Origin: Azolla pinnata | Lineage: Eukaryota > Streptophyta > Polypodiopsida > Salviniales > Salviniaceae | Assembly (NCBI GenBank): GCA_037176905.1 | Contig: JBBBWG010010090.1 | Location: forward strand, 1 to 22,075 | Length of the DNA stretch: 22,075 bases | Direction: 5' to 3' | Shown here: positions 1 through 9,060 of the stretch, one piece after another | How the letters are laid out: each line of letters starts with the position of its first letter | Numbering within the stretch: the stretch's first letter is position 1 | Made by a program: the position numbers and the translations under genes | Notes under the pieces: generated by a model | What the model saw: only the letters and a program-made list of their open reading frames with translations | What the model was told of the DNA's origin: nothing | Databases searched by the model: none

Positions 1-633
1 TCAAGAAATGCACCATCTTCTAGCGTATTCCTGTGGACTCCCATTGTCCGTTCTTAGCTCGTTTGCAAGGGACAATCCACTTCCGATGGGAACAGTGATC
101 CATGACAACGATATTCTTCATGTCTCCACGAGGGTCTCTACATCACGTGCATCAAAATTAGTACGAGTCCCACACCAGCACGAACACGTGGCTAGCGATG
201 CGCACAACTCACGCTGGCAATGCTCGCGTCGAGGACAAGGACTTTCGCGAGAGCATCCATGTATGCGGTGCTGCACCTAAACTTCTTTCTATTTCCACGA
301 CCTCGTCTTAGTTCTTCATCTGAAGGGCTAACAACGTCTTGTGTGCAAGGCATTACGCGAGGCATTCGTAAGAAGTAGTATCAAAAAGTTAAGCGGTTTG
401 AACCTGTAATTTGAGAGGCGAATCATGCAGGTCCGACTCCCGGCTCTCCAGATGTAACGTGTCATCAACAAGAGACAAGACTGATGAAGGTTAGAGGTTC
501 GCTCAATCATGGGTATCATCGATGCGTGTGGAGCTAGCGTACCTGCAATCGTTCATCGTGTCGATACTCAACTCCGAAATGATTGACGGTAAAAGCTGCT
601 TAAAACCTACCAGACAAAGACACGGTTTGGAGT
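1..633 (+). repeat. Left arm of a long inverted repeat
   Basis: This stretch is repeated in reverse complement at 9465-10028. The match runs from the first base of the window, so the arm probably continues to the left, and stops sharply after ggtttggagt at 624-633. By eye the arms are alike over almost the whole length, with scattered substitutions and indels (633 versus 564 bases; one extra block in the left arm lies near 200-235). The first 130 bases, read on the plus strand, encode a CGLPLSVLSSF segment that resembles the GLPL motif of NB-ARC proteins. No intact gene was seen. The arm could be a transposon end, or one of two opposed copies of an older repeat. Confidence 0.85.
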
Positions 634-1206
634 GTTTCGCGAAGGCTTCTGTACTATTTAGAGCTCAACAAATACAACCGCAAGGCGAGTGAGCGAAGAA
701 GGCGAACATCCCTAGGACGTTCCCCTCAGGCAAATTAAGGGTATAACCAATTGCTCTAAGATATAATATGTTGCAAATGAGGTTAAGATATAATTATTGT
801 AATCTAAAATAAAGTATATCCATGCAATTAGCAGAGCGCATAGAAATATAGATGTATATATCGACATGTTCATAAACAACCACATATACGTGTTAATACC
901 CATGAAATATATAAAAGTTTACGAATATGTATATGTGTATAGATAGTAACATGCAATTATGTATCAGCCTCGTACAAATATAGACAAATATGCGTTTACG
1001 GTTTATCTACAAGTGGATCTACATGTATCTATGCAGATAACGTTTAATATGCTATTGTTTGACAGTTTACAAGAGAATATACATTAATCATGTCCATATA
1101 TGGATCAATAGGCAGATATATTTGTTAGCACACATAAATATGCATGAAAGTATGTATAATTACATGAATTTGCATGTTTGTTTGCATATACAAATGATTA
1201 GAGCCT
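634..1206. other. AT-rich spacer, no gene seen
   Basis: This AT-rich spacer is full of TATATG/ACATAT words and lies between the left inverted-repeat arm and the left GCGGCAAA-type array. It has no counterpart at the right end, where the arm follows directly on a telomere-type array. No coding potential or RNA gene was recognised. Confidence 0.6.
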
Positions 1207-1221
1207 AATTGTTTAGGGTTT

Positions 1222-1530
1222 GCAGCTATGCTGCAGCAAGCACGCGGCTATCTTCCAGCAAATACGCGGCAAAATCAGATTTCTATGTCTGTTGCCGCAC
1301 CTTTGCCACACTGTTGCCGCGTAGTTGCCGCTTATTTGCCGCTAAGTTGCTGGTCACCGCAAGTTTGCCACGATTTTGCCGCTCATTTGCCACTCATTTG
1401 CCACTCATCTGCCGCGCTGTTGCCGCGTTGTTGCCACACATTTGTTGGTTTAGGGTTTAGGGTTTAGGGTACTTTGTTGTATCCTTGCTGCTACTTTGCC
1501 CAACTTTGCCGCAACATTGTATAGGAATGT
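1222..1530 (-). repeat. Left subterminal array of TTTGCCGC-type words
   Basis: Words such as TTGCCGC, TTTGCCAC and TTGCTGC recur about every 10-15 bases. Read on the minus strand they are GCGGCAA/GCAGCAA, the same words that build the right-hand array in the opposite orientation. The array contains a telomere-type run at 1449-1469. CACTA transposases are known to bind subterminal repeats of about this size, so this is the likely binding region of the left end. The long overlapping reading frames here come from the repeat and are not genes. Confidence 0.75.
1449..1469 (-). repeat. Three units of the plant telomere motif
   Basis: Three perfect TTTAGGG units on the plus strand lie at the inner side of the left array. 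On the sense strand of the transposase gene they read CCCTAAA, as do the shorter runs inside that gene. Confidence 0.9.
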
Positions 1531-2096
1531 AGAAAATTTTATTAAAACCTTAAAGGAAAGATAGGTCATTTAACCAGAAAATGTACGGTTTCATTAATAA
1601 TAATATATATTATGAATTATGGTTAGCATAAGCATCAGTTACAAGGAACGGATCAATATCGATAGTGAGGAATATATTAGTGTCTTCATCGATATCAATC
1701 ATGTCCCCGGAACCTAACTTGATACATAAGTCGATAGAGGCATTGGTGTTGCAGCTTGGTTCGCCATCCGCAACTAGATCTGGATCAGCTTCATCATCGT
1801 CACCAGCATCAAGTAGACTCCCAGTTTCGATTTGAGCTTCATCATTTTGGATCGATTCCGCAGCAACCCATGATCCCGTACCTTCTGTTGTGGATGGGTG
1901 TGTTGTATTGCCGTCCCTTTGATCCGACGTCGTATCTGTGTCCATCAGCAAATTATGTACATCGACCACCTACCCCGATTCTGGCGACAAGGAATGAAAT
2001 AATGGTTTAATACGTGGTGCCATCGGGATCACGTACCACCACTTCTCATTATGTAGTACCAGTTGGAAAATTGCCTGGATGATGCAACAATACCTG

Positions 2097-2115
2097 TTTG
2101 GGTTAGGGTTTAGGG
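2097..2115 (-). repeat. Telomere-type word inside the transposase relic
   Basis: A GGGTTAGGGTTTAGGG run on the plus strand (CCCTAAA-type on the gene's sense strand) interrupts the DUF4216 to C-terminus segment. It may mark an intron, because the reading frame on either side resembles the family better than the run itself does. Confidence 0.7.
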
Positions 2116-2573
2116 TGCATAGCATAATTACAATATAATCTTTGCAATGTTTAAGAACTAGCGTCACTACGTGTTCACAATGACATGGCAAGATGAAGGT
2201 CCCTTCCTTGGCACTGCAAATCCACGTGAAGTCAATCATCGTAAAGTAGCTGCCATCTATAGTAATCGAACCTTGTGGGACCTTATCTAAAACATCTTTA
2301 AACCATTTGACATTGAAGACAAACACGTCAAATCTTCGATAGTCAAGTTTAATGATGTCTGGATAATCCCACAATATTCCTGCTCCTGTCCATCCTCCCC
2401 CTCATACGTGCCGATCACTCCAGAATCCGCCGTATACCGGTTCCGATCAATGGCTTCGGTGTGGTAATGTGTGTTGTCCCACCAAATTGCATTATAATAA
2501 GTGCACTGCAACATTAATAAAACGATCTGTTTCAGACATGAGAGCATTTTTAGTATTAATGTTAAGTTCAGTA

Positions 2574-2590
2574 TTAGGGTTAGGGTTTAG
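2574..2590 (-). repeat. Telomere-type word in a likely intron
   Basis: Two and a half TTAGGG/TTTAGGG-like units lie exactly in the gap between the ARGYSPTV segment and the NTHYHTEA segment of the transposase, where an intron is expected. On the sense strand they read CCCTAA. Confidence 0.75.
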
Positions 2591-2927
2591 TGTACCGTAG
2601 GACTGTAACCGCGCGCATATTCCCACACATCTTGCGTTATGGCTGCACGATGCTTGAACTGATCCAATCTGTCCATCTCTGCATGCACCCATTCAGCTTT
2701 GATTGTCAGCGGAAACTCGATGATGTGGCTCAGTAGTGGTGCACGTCGACCAAGGTCACACCGGATCTGGGCACGCTCACTCTCGATGGAAACCCTGGCT
2801 GCATTGTACCTGTCCACCCAAGGCCTCATAACCTGCGAGTTCAGAATAAAGTTGTTCATCTTCACATGACTTGTGTTAGAGTAATTACGAATTTTCGTTA
2901 AATGTAGATAGAAGAGATCTAAATCGG

Positions 2928-2945
2928 TTTAGGGTTTAGGGTTTA
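2928..2945 (-). repeat. Telomere-type word at an intron 5' end
   Basis: This run lies just inside a good splice donor on the minus strand. The coding segment ends in ...TTCAG at 2948, and the intron then begins GTTAAACCCTAAACCC. The telomere motif is therefore within about ten bases of the exon border. Confidence 0.75.
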
Positions 2946-2947
2946 AC

Positions 2948-3300
2948 CTGAACATTGCCCGAACCCTGGGAAGTCATGCATTGTCCACATTAGAATTGCT
3001 CGAAGGTTGAATGGCCGATTGGGATGGGCCTTTGACATATCTTCTATTGGAACCCCTTGCCATAATATCTGCAGCTCTTCCACAATTGGTGCCATTGATC
3101 GCCATGTGTGGAGGTAGGTTGTAATTCACTAGCACAACTGGCCAAACACTGTATGAGTTGCTTCAAAGCCCAAAATGGTTCACTCCGTCCGTCCCTAAAC
3201 CCAGCCTCAAGTCGCGTGGCTCATCTCCAAATTTAGGCCAGGTACTATCGATATGTTGCCATGCTGGGAAATCGGCTGGTATTCTCCACTTGCCATCTTG
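2948..3300 (-). pseudogene. CACTA transposase, TNP2 central part
   Basis: This stretch encodes the most diagnostic TNP2 segment: GKWRIPADFPAWQHIDSTW, then FGDEPRDLRLGLGTDGVNHF, then SYSVWPVVLVNYNLPPHM and, in another frame, FNLRAILMWTMHDFPGFGQ. In TNP2 proteins these match HP.D..AW, the EPRN.RL...DG.NP region with the first proposed catalytic Asp, the YS.WPV....YNLPP block, and LR..LLWTINDFPAYG. A stop lies between HFGL and SNSYS, and a shift or small deletion lies after NLPPHM, where about twenty residues of the family are missing. After FGQ the family normally continues for several hundred residues (the rest of the catalytic domain and DUF4218). Here the sequence goes straight to the C-terminal part, so that block has been lost. 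Confidence 0.85.
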
Positions 3301-3329
3301 AAAGGGGATGGGCTTAGGGTTGCAAATCA

Positions 3330-3672
3330 GGAACATTGCAACAATTTTACAGCAAACATGTTGCGAATTCGGGGCAACAATGCAACTATTTTGCAGCAAA
3401 CACGCGGCAAACTTGCAGCAAACTAGCTGCAATTCGCGGCAACTTTGCAGCAATATCACGGCAAACTTGCAGCAAACTAGATGCAAATTCGCGGCAAAAT
3501 CGAAGCAATTTCGCGGCAAACTTGCTGCAAAAGTGCAGCAAACTTGCAGCAAAGCTGTTGCAACTTTGCAGCAAACTAGGAGCAAAGTTTCTGCAACTTG
3601 GCAGCAAACTAGCTGCAAAAGTGCGGCAAACTTGTAGCAAAGTCATTGCAATCTTGTTGCAATTTAGCAGAA
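3330..3672 (+). repeat. GCAGCAAA/GCGGCAAA array inside the transposase gene
   Basis: About 340 bases consist of words such as GCAGCAAAC, GCGGCAAAC and TTGCAGCAA in the plus orientation. The array separates the TNP2 N-terminal segment, which ends in SSLQVPR at 3715, from the central segment, which begins DGKWRIP near 3300. It therefore occupies an intron position. About 35 residues that the family has between these two points are not visible and may have been replaced by the array. The words are the same as in the two subterminal arrays. Confidence 0.85.
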
Positions 3673-3714
3673 TACATGAAAGAAAATTTGTAAACAATAT
3701 AGTTTCGGGCTAAT

Positions 3715-4190
3715 CTAGCGAGGAACTTGCAAGGATGATACGCCTCGTCGATATCTGGCCTCTCTACAGTTGGGGCATTCAGACAGATCTGCTAATTCAC
3801 CTCGGAATAGCACACAGTCATTGATATATGCATGGATTCTGACGTAGTCGAGCCCATGCAATGTGATCATCTGCTTCCTTGCCTCTTCGCGCGTAGCTGG
3901 AAGACGATGGGGCTGCGGCAACATCTTCCCCATGAGACTTAGCAATGCATCCACCGATGCATTACTCCATTCATACGATGTTTGAAGATTCATGATCTCC
4001 ATCGCTACCCGAAGCACTGAGAAGCTAGCTCCATCGTAAATCTGTGTTCTAGTAGCCTGTAGTAACGTCAAAAATTCGGAAGTGGGGCCTTCCCTTGCTT
4101 GACGTCCACATCCCTGCCGACGTGCTGGTCGATGCAGATCTTTAACCATATCTTCCATTTGCTGATTGGGATCCTATTCTTGCGCCGCCA
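3715..4190 (-). pseudogene. CACTA transposase, TNP2 N-terminal part
   Basis: The open segment from 4158 down to 3715 holds the start of the TNP2 domain: SEFLTLLQATRTQIYDGA, NLQTSYEWSNASVDALLSLM, LPQPHRLPATREEARK, and then LDYVRIHAYINDCVLFRGE followed by LSECPNCREARYRR. In the family the last part reads 'L.Y..IHACPNDC.L.....L..CP.C..sRY' and contains the paired cysteines. Here one Cys of the usual HACPNDC is replaced (HAYINDC). Just upstream, in the same frame, an acidic linker (AEAEEEEARVRQRLNEAMDD) is separated from this segment by a single in-frame stop near 4172. The zinc-finger segment follows upstream in another frame. Confidence 0.88.
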
Positions 4191-4217
4191 AACCCTCTAG
4201 ATCATCCATTGCTTCAT

Positions 4218-4517
4218 TCAAACGTTGTCGTACACGCGCCTCTTCTTCTTCAGCCTCTGCCCTTGCCCGCTTGTAGTAGACAACCGCGGTGCAACTGTGT
4301 AATGCAGAACATCATAGGGTGACTCTTCAAGATTCCAACGGCCCCATCTGCATATATGATTGTGCACTACACGACGAGCTCGCCTAAATCTTTTCCTGCA
4401 TCGGTCACACCTACATCGAATGGTACGAGCTCCCCATTGGCCGATGTGTGTCCTGCGCAACTCCTCTGCATCAGTCGAGGATGACTCTAAATTGTTGTGG
4501 TGTGGATCGGCATCCAT
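4218..4517 (-). pseudogene. CACTA transposase, N-terminal transposase-associated domain
   Basis: The start Met at 4517 opens MDADPHHNNLESSS. It is followed by a Cys/His segment, IRCRCDRCRKRFRRAR, then VVHNHICRWGRWN, which matches the transposase-associated domain of CACTA proteins (IPCPC..C.N......V..HL...GF...Y..W). That domain normally lies about here, ahead of TNP2. The frame closes at 4218, while the acidic linker leading into TNP2 continues in another frame from about 4290. A frameshift or lost splice is therefore likely. The residues just upstream of 4517 fall in the GCGGCAA-type array. Confidence 0.7.
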
Positions 4518-4559
4518 TGATGATTCCTGTGAACTTGCAACCCAATTTCACAGTTAACT

Positions 4560-4700
4560 AAACGACAACTTCGCGGCAAACTCGCGGCAACTTCGCGGCA
4601 GAGCCGCGGCAAATTTGCAGCTATTGTTCTGCAGTTTCGCGGTAAACTCGCGGTAACCAGCGTGGTAACTGCACGACAACTGCGCTGCAAACAACATTTG
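4560..4700 (+). promoter_or_regulatory. GCGGCAA array in the divergent promoter
   Basis: Words such as GCGGCAAACTCGCGGCAAC, with GCGGTAA and GACAACT variants, fill the space between the start of the transposase gene (4517, minus) and the leader of the second gene (about 4725, plus). They are the same words as in the subterminal arrays. A shared two-way promoter is inferred from gene orientation and spacing. No TATA box was recognised. Confidence 0.55.
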
Positions 4701-4724
4701 GGGGTGTTTTTGCCCCCAAATTCC

Positions 4725-5019
4725 AAACCCTAGCTTCTGCGCTCTCTATCTCTTCTTTTTGCCTGCTGCTCGCTCCTGCTCACCCATGCTCGCCCCTGCT
4801 CTCCTGCTCTCCCTTGCTCTCCCTTGCTCGCCCCTGGTACTTTGTTGTTGCTGCTTCTTTGTTGTTTCTGTTCTGCTGTTGTTATTGTTGCTACTACTGC
4901 TTACTGCTGCTGCCGCTGCTGCTGCTGTTGCTTCTTTGCTGCTGTTGCTGCTGCTTCTTTGTTGTTGCTGATACTACTGCTTGCCTCCTGCTCCTCCAGC
5001 TCAAAAGCTCAATTAGCAA
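4725..5019 (+). promoter_or_regulatory. Probable leader exon of the second transposon gene
   Basis: A pyrimidine-rich stretch begins aaaccctagcttctgcgctc, which resembles a plant telo-box plus leader. It then holds TGCTC/CCTGC repeats and a CTG/TTG/CTT triplet tract (about 4843-4975). It ends at a strong splice donor, with GTAAGTA starting at 5020. The frames that read leucine/cysteine strings here reflect the triplet repeats and are not believed to be translated. Confidence 0.45.
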
Positions 5020-6174
5020 GTAAGTACATGAATTTAGGGGCACATTAGTAGTGATCGAGTTGTATTAGCGAAATTTGTTGCGGATTTAGTGAAATTTGTT
5101 GTTAATTATTTAGTGGTGTTTGCTTGTATTACTAAAATTTGTAGTGAAATTTATGCGGAATCAGTGGTATTTTTCATTAATTTAGTGGTATTTGCCTGTA
5201 TTAGTCAAATTTGTGGAATTTGGTGTGAAGTTAGTGATATTTGGGTAATTAATCAGTGAATTGGCTCCTTTTTTGCTGTATTAGTGAAATTTGTCAGCAA
5301 ATTTGTGGTGAATTAGTGACTTTTGGTTGAAAAACCCAAAACCCTAAATAAATTGGTTGAAAAACCCTAAAATGGTTGAAAAAGAAACCCTAAACCCTAA
5401 ATTGAAGGACCATGGCTGAAAATGGCTAAAAAACCCTAAACCCTAAACCCTAAATTGAAAAACCCTAAATTGGTTGAAACCCTAAACCCTAAATGACCCG
5501 AAAACCCTAAATAACCCTAAATTGAAAAACCATAAAGTACTTGAAAAACCCTAAATCTGTTGAAAAACGCTAAACCCTAAGCCCTAAACCCTAAATTGGT
5601 TGAAAAACACTAAAATGGCTTAAAAAGGAACCCTAAACCCGAAATTAAAGGAACATAGCTGAAAATGGCTGAAAATGGCTGAAAAACCCTAAACCCTAAA
5701 CCCTAAACCCTAAATCCTAAATTGAAAAACCCTAAATTGGCTGAAACCCTAAACCCTAAATTACCCTAAACCCCTAAATTACCCTAAACCCTAAACCCTA
5801 AATTGGCTGAAACGCTAAAGCCTAGATTACCCTAAACCCTAAACCCTAATTTGAAAATCCGACATTGGTTGAAACCCTAAACCCTAAATTACCCGAAACC
5901 CTAAACCCTAAACCCTAATTTGAAATTCCGAAATTGGTTGAAAGCCTAAACCCTAAATTACCCGAAACCCTAAATTGGTTGGCTAAACCTAAAATTGGCC
6001 CTAAACCCTAAATTGGTTGAAAAACCCTAATCCCAAATTGGCTGAAAACAATATAGCGGCTGAACCCTAAATTTCAGCAATCCCTAAACCCTAAATTTCA
6101 GCATACCTTGAACCCTAAATTACATGAATGCTTAAAACCCTAGACCCTAAATCCTAATTTTCAATGTTTGATAG
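5020..6174 (+). other. Probable long 5' intron of the second transposon gene
   Basis: The stretch starts with a consensus donor (GTAAGTA) and can end at the AG directly before the ATG at 6175, where the upstream sequence is gtttgatag. It has two parts. From 5045 to 5335 the word TTAGTG(A)AATTTGT recurs with T-rich variants. From 5338 to about 6150 CCCTAAA words alternate with a TTGGTTGAAA spacer. Its splicing is inferred from the borders and the lack of coding potential. Confidence 0.45.
5338..6150 (+). repeat. Interspersed CCCTAAA and TTGGTTGAAA repeats
   Basis: More than fifty CCCTAAA-type words occur in runs of one to four units, separated by variants of TTGGTTGAAA, TTGGCTGAAA or TTACCC. 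The unit is irregular, about 20-40 bases. Unlike a true telomere, the array is broken up by the spacer and carries many point variants (CGCTAAA, CCCGAAA). All words read CCCTAAA on the plus strand, the sense strand of the gene downstream. Confidence 0.9.
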
Positions 6175-6852
6175 ATGGCTGATAGATTGCCGATTCCACT
6201 TTCGTTGGAGACTGAGTGGCGGAGTTATCATGCTGTCATGAGAGAATGGCTGCATTAGATGACCGAGCACTTTGGTGGCATGCCCCCATCAGAGGAGATG
6301 GGACCATATATAGCATGGCACCCACCTCCGGTCCCACCAGTGAGGGGTCGGCCTGGGTCATTTGATGCGAGTTTGGCCGCCACTCCTGGTATCACCACAC
6401 CCCAGACAGCTAGGAGCACGCCCTTAGGTGGGCCCACCCCACGAGATAGCCCTCGTGCTGTCGTGCGACATGACGTGCAGCGGCGTCGTCGCCTATCCAC
6501 GGACTCCACTCCAGGGAGTCCAGCTATGCCTCCCCCTCTCACTCGGCCTAGGAACGGCTCCACCCCACGGCTGACGTCCCCTGGTTCAGCCTCAACCTTA
6601 TCGTCGCGAGCGAGCCCTGCCTCCAGTCAAACCAGATCGAGTCCCGACACATTTGCACGTGCGAGCCCCGCCTCCCATAGTTCGGGACGTGGACGTGGAC
6701 GTGAACGCCGTGGGTGCTACGAAGGCGATGATGATGTCGATGGCAGCGCACACATCGTCGATGCTAGTAGCGATCGAGCTGGTCGGAAAACCCCTGTCGG
6801 CGGATTATTTTACACAGTCGATGACAATGGGGGTATCGTGATGATGGATTAG
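6175..6852 (+). pseudogene. Second CACTA gene, Pro/Ser/Arg-rich N-terminal part
   Basis: From the ATG at 6175 the frame reads MADRLPIPLSLETEWRSY and HAVMREWLH. It meets one TAG at 6256-6258 and continues in the same frame from the ATG at 6259 for 197 codons, to the stop at 6850-6852. Without the TAG it would be one frame of about 225 residues. The later part is rich in Pro, Ser, Thr and Arg (TPLGGPTPRDSPR, SSGRGRGRERRG) and ends acidic, with DDNGGIVMMD. It looks disordered and I recognise no domain. GC content is clearly above that of the flanks. Its place opposite the transposase suggests the second, DNA-binding type protein of a CACTA element, as TNPA is in Spm. This is inferred from position and from the weak similarity further downstream. 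Confidence 0.5.
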
Positions 6853-7707
6853 GTCGACGCGCGCGTCGATACCTGCTCGAGCTCGTCACAGTACATGTTC
6901 GTAATGTGTACAACCCCTCGACATATAGAGATGGGGTAATCGAGCAGATAATATCTGCATTTCACACCCGCTAACCCATGCCCGAGCACTTAGCAGTGAG
7001 TTAAGTTTGGCTTCGTCGGACAATACTCGGTCATATCGCGAACCGTCGGAGCGGATACACGAGAGTTGCTTGGGCAGTAGTAGACCGGGAGGCAGCTGGA
7101 TTACCGCCACAATTAGATGGTGGGCGGCCCCAGAGCGTTCATGATGCCTAGTGGAGAGCAGCTTTAGCATGAGGAGCGTCAGAACGGTCTGCTCGACATG
7201 TCGTTGCGCGTGCGACCCAGATCAGGTTAGGGTCGGGAGTCAGATGGGGTCGCGGAGGTGTTGCAGCTTTTAGGGCCAAGTTTGTAAGTATTTTAGTCAA
7301 CTATAAATGAGTACTTAATTAATATATTATTAATTAATTGTAATCCTAATTAAAAGAGATCAATATTTTTGTGTAGATGGAGCTCGTTGGTCATTGGCCA
7401 TATCTGGACGAGGAGGAGTATCGCCGATTACATCCATGACGAGAGGCCTGGATGTATTTCAGAAGTCGAGGAGTGATCACGGATGGATGACTAGCTGATT
7501 CTAGGGTTGGGCATACAGCCGAAAGTGCCAGGCAACAATGCCAACTTGGAGGGCGTAGCCAAAGATGTACCGGATGCTCGGGACCTCGAGCAGAACCCAG
7601 AGCAAAGTGGCGCATTATCCCCAACTTACACCGAGGCGACCCACACCGACCCTTGGTTAGATATTTACGATAATAATAACCCTAGTGAATATGGCCCTTC
7701 CCCTTAG
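6853..7707 (+). pseudogene. Second CACTA gene, C-terminal exons (Transposase_24-like, weak)
   Basis: Coding-like pieces lie in several frames: RRYLLELVTVHVRNVYN and STYRDGVIEQIISAF near 6860-6970, then SERSARHVVARATQIRLGSG and GGVAAFRAKF near 7170-7283. A clear intron lies at 7284-7376 (GTAAGTA...TTTGTGTAG, very AT-rich). Joining its ends keeps one frame, AKF then MELVGHWPYLDEEEYRR. The pattern 'S..K.NR......G..SF......L....G..P' of plant Ptta/En/Spm (Transposase_24) proteins is recalled but not strong. The last open segment, 7507-7707, ends DPWLDIYDNNNPSEYGPSP. Stops and frame changes between the pieces mean the gene is broken. Confidence 0.4.
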
Positions 7708-7955
7708 ATTTTGTTTAGGTTTACCTTCTATAGTCCGAACTTGTATTGTAATTTTCAACTTGTAACATTTACCTTGTATTGTTTCTCAATGTAATATATT
7801 TGGCGATATTTAATTTCAGATCCGCAATTTGGGTATTTTAAAATTTAATTCTAATTAGAAATATTTTTATTATTATATCGCTAATTATCGATCAAGAAAG
7901 CACAACTCGATCACAAAATATTATGCGAAAAGAATCATATAATTTTCCATTTAAA
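7708..7955. other. AT-rich 3' flank of the second transposon gene
   Basis: There is no gene here. The stretch is T-rich then AT-rich, with several TGTAATATA/TTGTATTG words that could serve as 3' processing signals. It separates the last open segment from the right-hand repeat array. Confidence 0.5.
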
Positions 7956-8274
7956 TCGTGGCAAAACTCTAGCTAAATCGATACAAACATGCGGCAAAAT
8001 TGCAGCAAACACAGGGCAAATTTGCAGCAATACATGTAGCAAATATCCAGCAAACACCCAGCAAGTTTGCAGCAATACATGCAGCAAATATCCAGCAAAC
8101 GCGCGAAAAATTTGAAACAAACACGTGGCAAATTGGAGCAATACATGCAACAAATATCTAGCAAAACTCGCGGCAAAATAGCAGCAAACATGCAGCAAAT
8201 TAGCAGCAATAAAAGCAGCAAACATGCGGCAAATTAGCAACAATAAAATCAGCAAACATGCGGCAAATTAGCAG

Positions 8275-8566
8275 CAATAAAAACAGCAAATATCTAGCAA
8301 CACTCACGGTAACTTTCTATAAAAGGACGCGGCAAACATGCTGCAATAGACACAGCAAACGTCTAGCAAAAGTCGCGGCAAATTTGCAGCAAAACAGCCG
8401 GCAAACTTGCAGCAATAGACGCAACAAATGTCCAGCAACGCTCGCGGCAAAGTTCCAGCAAATTTCCAGCAAACGTCCAGCAACACTAGCGGCAAAGTTG
8501 TAGTAAAACTCGCGGCAGATTGCGCGGCAAAGGTTTGGCAAAACTTGTTGCAATAATCGCGGCAAA
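8275..8566 (+). repeat. 292-bp direct duplication, copy 1
   Basis: The copy begins CAATAAAAACAGC and ends ATAATCGCGGCAAA. It matches 9061-9352 at a constant offset of 786 bases, with no net indel and about nine substitutions by eye. Confidence 0.9.
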
Positions 8567-9060
8567 TTTGAAGCAAACACGTGGCAAATTGCAGCAAATA
8601 TCTAGCAAAACTCGCGGCAAAATAGCAGCAAACATGCAGCAAATTTGCAGCAATACATGCAGCAAATATCCAACAAACACGGGCAAGTTTGCAGAAATAC
8701 ATGCAACAAATATCCAGCAAACATGCAGCAAATTTGAAGCAAACACGCGGCAAATTGGAGCAATACATGCAACAAATATCTAGCAAAACTCGCAGCAAAA
8801 TAGCAGCAAACATGCGGCAAATTAGCAGCAAACACGGGGCAAATTCGCAGCAATACATGCAGCAAATATCCAGCAAACACGGGCAAGTTTGCAGCAAATA
8901 TCCAGCAAACACGCGGCAAATTTGAAGCAAACACGCAGCAAATTGGAGCAATACATGCAACAAATATCTAGCAAAACTCGCGGCAAAATAGCAGCAAACA
9001 TGCGGCAAATTTGCAGCAATACATGCAGCAAATATCCAGCAAACACGGGCAAGTTTGCAG

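Larger units (their letters stand above)
1610..2865 (-). pseudogene. CACTA transposase, C-terminal part (DUF4216-like)
   Basis: Read right to left, three pieces follow one another. The segment 2865-2587 has PWVDRYNAARVSIESER and ends in VWEYARGYSPTV, like the stretch preceding the 'GY.VNG..FHT' motif of TNP2 proteins. The segment 2547-2287 has NTHYHTEAIDRNRYTADSGV, which matches that motif, and EYCGII. The segment 2374-1970 carries IIKLDYRRFDVFVFNVKWF, a clear DUF4216 signature, and WYVIPMAP near its end. The reading frame changes between EYCGII and DIIKLDY near 2360, so a frameshift separates these two halves of one domain. An acidic tail (1969-1610, rich in D and E) follows in another frame. 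Spacers between the pieces carry telomere-type words and GT/AG-like borders, so they look like introns. Confidence 0.8.

Noticed and set aside
430-465. tRNA-like string with GGTCCGACTCC near 440
   Set aside because: It recalls a B box and a tRNA 3' end, but no matching acceptor stem, A box or cloverleaf could be drawn. The right arm copy differs at the key bases.
3308-3713. Gln/Asn/Ala-rich plus-strand frames over the intron array
   Set aside because: These are periodic translations of the GCAGCAAA words, opposite in strand to the recognised transposase segments.
4759-5048. Leucine/cysteine/alanine-rich small frames resembling signal peptides
   Set aside because: They come from CTG/TTG/CTT triplet repeats, are open in all three frames, and stop at the splice donor.
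5338-6150. True chromosome end or interstitial telomere from a fusion
   Set aside because: The CCCTAAA words are broken up by a second word throughout and lie between two halves of a transposon. The only perfect run longer than four units is the 42-bp one at 9418.
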